From Prorocentrum cordatum (Eukaryota > Sar > Dinophyceae > Prorocentrales > Prorocentraceae): a DNA stretch of 64,000 bases. Position 1 is the first letter of the stretch, and each line of letters begins with the position of its first letter. Position numbers and translations under genes: made by a program. Below are positions 59,747 to 64,000 of this stretch, piece after piece. Location: assembly GCA_963575745.1 (NCBI GenBank), contig CAUYUJ010002736.1, positions 76,489 to 140,488 on the forward strand. Reading direction: 5' to 3'. Below the pieces are notes generated by a model. That model had not been told where the DNA came from, ran no database searches, and was given only the letters and a program-made list of their open reading frames with translations.

Positions 59747-59926
59747 TACAGTGGAAGCCCATGCCTTGGACCACCCTGCTGGCCTCCAGGGTGCCCTGGG
59801 TGTCTTGGGCTTCGGCGGTTTCTCCAGGGAAAGCGCAATGTTCCCGTACCCAGAACCAGTGGACGTCCTAGGGATCTGGGGTCGGGCTTCTTGTGGAAGG
59901 GTTCTTGTGGCCGAACCCCTACTGTA
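59747..59926. mobile_element. Family F MITE, copy 3 (180 bp)
   Basis: TACAGTGGAAGCCCATGCC at the left and GGCCGAACCCCTACTGTA at the right. Confidence 0.8.
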
Positions 59927-60330
59927 GTGGGGTGGATGTCACGGCGTGGGCCATGATACCTCCCCAGATGTCACGGCGCCTCTTGTGATTTCAGTACAGC
60001 CCCGCCCCCCCCTCCCCCTTGGGCCGCGCACGTGCCGCCAGCCATGACTTGCGCCCCCCTTTATATTGGACGCCCCCTGCTTGGACGCCCCTGATGTCTG
60101 CCCCCTGTCATCGAAAACACAGGACACCCTAAAACTGATAGCGCACTGAATACGTGGCCTAACGGAGGTCCCCGTGCTTGTTGCATTCGGAGCCATGACT
60201 CCGAGCGGTTTGGTGTGGTACATTTGCAGAGAAGACCCCTTTATCCCTAATGCGTTGGGTTTCTTAACTTAGCTTCGCCCTCAATGGGTTAGGGAGCATG
60301 TTCTAACTAATCACCCTGGCCGCTGCCCAG
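59927..60330. other. Unassigned sequence
   Basis: ATGTCACGGCG occurs at 59936 and 59967. No gene recognised. Confidence 0.4.
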
Positions 60331-60655
60331 CGGAGGAAGAGGTACCGATGTGTCGATGATGCATCGCCGGCGTCGCCGATGCGGCGAGATCTTCCGACCC
60401 CATCTGCTCCGACCCCATTCAGGAGGCCTCTCACGGTCAGAATGGGTACATAAAGAATGGGGACGAAGACCGACAGTCCGAGGAGGACGAGGTACCGATA
60501 CCGCTGCTCTCGCCCCGTTTATGGCTTTGGGGGGCCTGGTTCGAGGCCCTGGTCGCCACCTTCGGATTCGCATCGAAATTCTGGTCGAAGCGCACCCCGT
60601 GAGAGATTCGGGTGCATCGGTATCGGTACCTTTTGGTTCCCCCAGCTGCCTATTG
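60331..60655. repeat. Inverted and direct repeats with AGGTACCGAT motif
   Basis: GCGGAGGAAGAGGTACCGAT at about 60335, GAGGACGAGGTACCGATACC at about 60483, and the inverse CGGTATCGGTACCT at about 60617. Possibly an eroded MITE. Confidence 0.45.
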
Positions 60656-61976
60656 TAAGATCGACAGGAGCGATGGAACCATTGGGCCGTCTTCACCGAC
60701 ACTGGTGCGAGAGCTGTCCGCGGAAGGTTTCGATTGAATGGGGGCAGGGCGAGGGGGACGACCTCCCAAGAAGACGCCCTACCTCTTGGAAGCCTTCCTG
60801 CCTTCTCAGAAGCCTGTCTCTAGACTTTCCCATAAGACGCGCTGCTATCCCAGAAAGCTCTCCCCCCCCTCGCCACACACCACTCGCTCGCCACCAGGCA
60901 GAGGCGTTGCTGAGTCTGCCAGCGGGGTCGAAGACTTTTGTGTTTGCTGGTGGCTCCCATGAGCCATGGGTGGGATGGCGCCCCTCGGGCTCCTAATTCT
61001 GAGGCTCTTGGTGGAGATACAGGGGACGCAACCTCTGTCACACATACACGCGCTCGCCCGTATGCACATGCCGAGGCGCACAACCGCGCACACTTGCACG
61101 TGCTTGAATTTGCACTTGCGCGGAACACAGACACAACCTATACGCACGACTGGCGATCCCAATTCCGGCCATAGCGCCAGGCCAGCGTAACGTTTGCAGA
61201 CGAAGCTGATCAACTATACGAGAAACTCCAGGCGTCTCTGTTGCTCACGTTGGTATTCAAGTCCATCGTGCATCCCGCTCTCGGTGCTCCAGTCTTTTTG
61301 TTCGTCTCATTGTGCAAGTTTCTCGTTACTCTTCCCTGACGACATGTCGCCTCTCCTTCTCTTGCCAGGGCTGTGTGCCGAGGCATGGGAGAAGGGCGAT
61401 TTCCAGGGCCCCGCCAACACGGTCTTCGGGCGATCCCTCGGGCCATGTTCGTGCCGAGCTCTTTTTGTAGCACGCGCGGAGCAACAACACAGGGCAAGGC
61501 AACGCGAGGCCGCAGCACGAGCACGAAAAACACGTGGCCTGGGTCGACCCCCGACGTTCCGTTTCGGTTCGCGCCGGGTGTGGAGCTCCGGGCCGCCCGC
61601 AGGGGGCACGAGTGATGCACGCGCTCTGTGCGCCGCGACACCCCTGACCAGAAGAGCGTGCCCTTCGCCGGCCGGGCGGCGCGGCGCCACGAAGGTGGTC
61701 GCGCGCCGCCGCGCACCGCGGGGCGCCGCGCATCGCGGGGCGCCAGGCGCGAGGCGCTGGGTCGGCAAGGAGCCCACGCGCCGGTCGTCGAAGGCAGGCA
61801 ATTTCTGGGTGCCCAGGTCTTGCTCTGCTTCAAGCGCCTTCCTGCTTCGAGGGAAATTATATGCTTGTGCTGCGCTTTTTGCCACCTTCCGGGAGGGCCT
61901 GCACCCGATCTGCTTTATCATCCGCCCTCCTGCTTCCTGTCTTCGCCCACTTTCCGACCGGCGTGTACGACTGGAT
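60656..61976. other. Long stretch without recognisable gene
   Basis: A 261-residue plus frame (61194-61979) and overlapping minus frames of 204-207 residues are open over G+C-rich DNA and show Arg, Ala and Pro bias without any motif; I do not call them. CACACATACACGCGC-type repeats lie at about 61040-61130. Confidence 0.4.
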
Positions 61977-62063
61977 TAGGTGGCCACATGCGAACCCTAC
62001 CCCTACCCCCCACGATTTCTGAGGGGGGTAGGGGTAGGGGTAGGGTTCGCATGTGGCCACCTA
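61977..62063. repeat. Long hairpin with CCCTACCCC steps
   Basis: TAGGTGGCCACATGCGAACC with CTACCCCTACCCCCC (61977-62011) faces GGGGTAGGGGTAGGGGTAGG with GTTCGCATGTGGCCACCTA (62023-62063). Pairing is perfect except for one extra GGGGTA step in the right arm; the loop is about 11 nt. Confidence 0.85.
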
Positions 62064-62270
62064 TGGATTCGGTTGGCTGCCGTGCTCTGTGGTGCCACGG
62101 TTTCCTCGGTTTGGTCGGCTGTGGCGGCACGTTCCCCACGCTCCCCTGCCTGCGCGTGCCTCGCTGCAGGGCCCGTCTCGATCCGATCGGTCCGATCGCG
62201 ACATCGACTGCGCCTCACCCCCTGCGGGAGCGGCCTTCGGTGACCCTGGCAAGCGGTGGATGCGACGATA

Positions 62271-62390
62271 TCTCAGGAGGGGAAAAACACACACATACAC
62301 AATTAATTGTCGATTCCCCAGATAATATGGGGAATCCGGGGATTTTTGTGTGTGTGTATCTATTTGTGTGTCTGGGTGCTTTTTTAATAT
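62271..62390. mobile_element. Family H fold-back element, copy 4
   Basis: The shortest, cleanest copy: CACACACATACACAATTAAT faces TTTGTGTGTGTGTATCTATT, and the centre is a GATTCCCC / GGGGAATC stem around AGATAATAT. Confidence 0.75.
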
Positions 62391-62514
62391 TCTCCGTTTT
62401 GTAGTGGTGATGTAGTCAGGTTCGACGCATCATTTGATTTGATTTGACTTTTAATTGATCGTGCCCCACCTTAATCTTCGGGGCAACGATCGGGGGTGAT
62501 AGGCATAGGGGGGG

Positions 62515-62645
62515 ATGCATCGACCCCGAATCGCCCATTGATCGCCGACAGGGGCCCGATAGGCCCAGCCTGCCCAGGAAGGTGCGGATGCACCATCGGG
62601 GGCCTATCGCCGATTTGTCGTCGATGTAGCGCCGATTCCAGGTCC
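62515..62645. mobile_element. Family O element, copy 2, uninterrupted
   Basis: GCATCGACCCCGAATCGCCC, ATTGATCGCCGACAGGGGCC, GGCCTATCGCCGATTTGTCG and GCGCCGATTCC follow the order of copy 1 without a GGA array. Confidence 0.7.
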
Positions 62646-62682
62646 CCCTTTGTTCAGCCACGCGCCGAGGGGGGTGAGGGGA

Positions 62683-62795
62683 GGGGGGAGGGCTTCTTAG
62701 AAGCACCCCTGCTTCTTAGAAGGCGCGGGCCTTATCTGTGGATGTAAGGCCGGCGCCTTCTAAGAAGCAGCCTCCTTCTAAGAAGCCCTCCCCCC
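62683..62795. mobile_element. Family MM fold-back element (113 bp)
   Basis: GGGGGGAGGGCTTCTTAGAA and TGCTTCTTAGAAGGCGC at the left face GCGCCTTCTAAGAAGCA and TTCTAAGAAGCCCTCCCCCC at the right, about 48-bp arms with a few mismatches. Confidence 0.8.
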
Positions 62796-62864
62796 TCCCT
62801 CCACCCCCTTGTGCGCGCCGCCAATTCGCGCCAGTCCCCCCCTGTCGCTGCCCCAGCCCTTTGT

Positions 62865-63101
62865 GGGCCCCGGAAACGGCAGGGCCTTTTTTCACCATTT
62901 CCAACAAAATGTCCCTTGAAAATGGAAACGGCAAAAAAACGGCGACCGGAAACGGCAAAAAAAACGGCTCCAGGACTGGAACCGGAGCCGGAACCTGTCA
63001 AGAAACGGCGACGGAGCCGGTAAAAAAACGGCGTCGGAACCGGCAGAAAAAAACGGCAAAACGGAACCGGTAAAAGAACGGCCCTGTTGTTTCCAGGGCC
63101 C
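62865..63101. mobile_element. Family Q element with AAACGGC minisatellite
   Basis: GGGCCCCGGAAACGGCAGGG at the left faces CCCTGTTGTTTCCAGGGCCC at the right (22 bp, three mismatches). The interior is a run of about 12 irregular units with GGAAACGGCAAAAAAACGGC and CCGGAACCGG words. Confidence 0.7.
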
Positions 63102-63107
63102 ACTATC

Positions 63108-63298
63108 GGGTCGGGCGAAAGGGGGGGTTTGGGAAAGGGGGGGTTACGAAATTTGCTGCATGCAGCTGATTTCGGCCCCACCGAGGAGCCCATTCCTCGA
63201 TACATAGCCGCCTCCGGCGCCGGGAGGCGCCGCGAAAATCAGCTACGTGAGCTGATTATCAACCCCCCCCTTTGCTATCCCTCCCTTTCGCCCGACCC
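63108..63298. mobile_element. Family P MITE, copy 2 (191 bp)
   Basis: GGGTCGGGCGAAAGGGGGGG at the left faces CCCTCCCTTTCGCCCGACCC at the right. The interior GCATGCAGCTGATTTCGGCC and the GGCGCCGGGAGGCGCC palindrome match copy 1. Confidence 0.8.
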
Positions 63299-63493
63299 GA
63301 CACTAAGGTGCCAGTCCCCCCCTGTCGCTGCCCCAGCCCAGCTGCGGCAGCCCCCGGCCGGCCGCGCGGCGGCCAGGCGCGACAACGGGTCGAAGAGCCG
63401 GCACGGCACGAAGGGCCTCGGCGAAGACGCGGCGCCGACCCTGCCGGCACGCTTTCGCGCGGCCGCTGGGGGAACCTCAGGGGCTGAAATTTG

Positions 63494-63496
<3 letters not shown>

Positions 63497-63526
<30 letters not shown>

Positions 63527-63910
63527 TTCCTCCTCCTCCTCCTCCTCCTCCTCTTCCTTTTCCTCCTCCTCCTCCTCCTCCTTCTCCTCCTCCTCCTGCT
63601 CCTCCTCCTCCTCCCCCTCCTACTCCTCCTCCTCCTCCTCCTCCTCCTCCTCCTCCCCTCCTACTACTACTACTACTCCTACTCCCTTCTCTCTCCTCCT
63701 CCTCCTCCTCCTCCTCCTCCTCCTCCTCCTCCTCCTCCTCTCCCCCTCCTCCTCCTCCCCTCCTCCTCCTCCTCCTCCTTCTCCTCCTCCTCCTCCTCCT
63801 CCTACTCCTACTCCTACTCTACTCCTCCTCCTCCCCTCCTCCTCCCCCATCCCCCTCCTCCTCCTCCTTCTCCTCCTCCTCCTCCTCCTCCTCCTCCTCC
63901 TCCTCTTTCT
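63497..63910. repeat. (CT)n then (TCC)n/(TAC)n array
   Basis: CT dinucleotides to about 63525, then TCC triplets with TAC and TTC blocks to 63910. A CACACG-rich tail follows at 63920-63965. Confidence 0.95.
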
Positions 63911-64000
63911 TGTTCTTTCGCACATGCACGCACACACGCGCATGCGCATACACACGCACGCGCTTACACTTGCTAGCGATCGCGGCCCCGCGCGCAGCGA

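Larger units (their letters stand above)
62830..63339. repeat. 30-bp perfect direct repeat, 480 bp apart
   Basis: GCCAGTCCCCCCCTGTCGCT with GCCCCAGCCC is identical at 62830-62859 and 63310-63339, enclosing families Q and P copy 2. Confidence 0.85.

Noticed and set aside
61194-61979. A 261-residue plus-strand frame.
   Set aside because: Overlapping minus-strand frames are equally open and no domain or conserved motif is visible.

Overview
The window is a piece of a dinoflagellate nuclear genome. The decisive sign is an intact dinoflagellate spliced-leader sequence (ending CGTAGCCATTTTGGCTCAAG) at 24259-24280. The high G+C, the scarcity of host genes, and the crowding of microsatellites, minisatellites and small inverted-repeat elements all fit. 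The species cannot be read from the sequence; a G+C-rich genus such as Prorocentrum is plausible but is only inference.

No complete, confidently identifiable host gene is present. The best-preserved coding unit is a LINE (non-LTR) retrotransposon at about 24.26-31.30 kb on the plus strand. It begins exactly with the spliced leader, then carries an ORF1 with a zinc-binding motif and coiled coil, and a large ORF2 with endonuclease, reverse transcriptase, zinc knuckle, ribonuclease H and C-terminal zinc fingers. ORF2 is split by one frameshift in a run of nine C. The element lies between two (TCC)n arrays.

Four broken transposon genes are recognisable. A copia-like pol remnant lies at about 1.4-2.9 kb. 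A LINE reverse-transcriptase remnant lies at 10.2-11.4 kb (plus). A second one lies at 32.6-35.2 kb (minus). A MULE-type transposase remnant lies at 41.6-43.4 kb. Three of the four are interrupted by smaller elements, so the layers of insertion can be ordered. One longer unrecognised reading frame, with a single in-frame stop, lies at about 48.85-50.53 kb and may be a real gene or a decayed one.

Most of the rest is repeats. At least a dozen families of short (about 110-200 bp) elements with inverted ends (MITE or fold-back type) occur, several in two to five copies: families here named C, E, F, G, H, EE, P, T, AA, I, CC, O. E copies are all 180 bp and G copies are 196-197 bp. A composite dispersed element (family A) carries a 78-92 bp minisatellite at three loci (3.2, 16.6 and 38.5 kb) with shared flanks. 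A tandem array of about 385 bp units (family M) lies at 55.1-56.7 kb, and related inverted sequence lies at 20 kb. About nineteen (GGA)n or (TCC)n arrays, three large GAT arrays and two GAC arrays make up much of the remaining DNA and create many long spurious reading frames (poly-Met, poly-Asp, poly-Pro, poly-Leu), which are left out here.

All family letters are local labels. All copy comparisons were made by eye, so element ends are good to a few bases where a terminal repeat is quoted and to tens of bases elsewhere.
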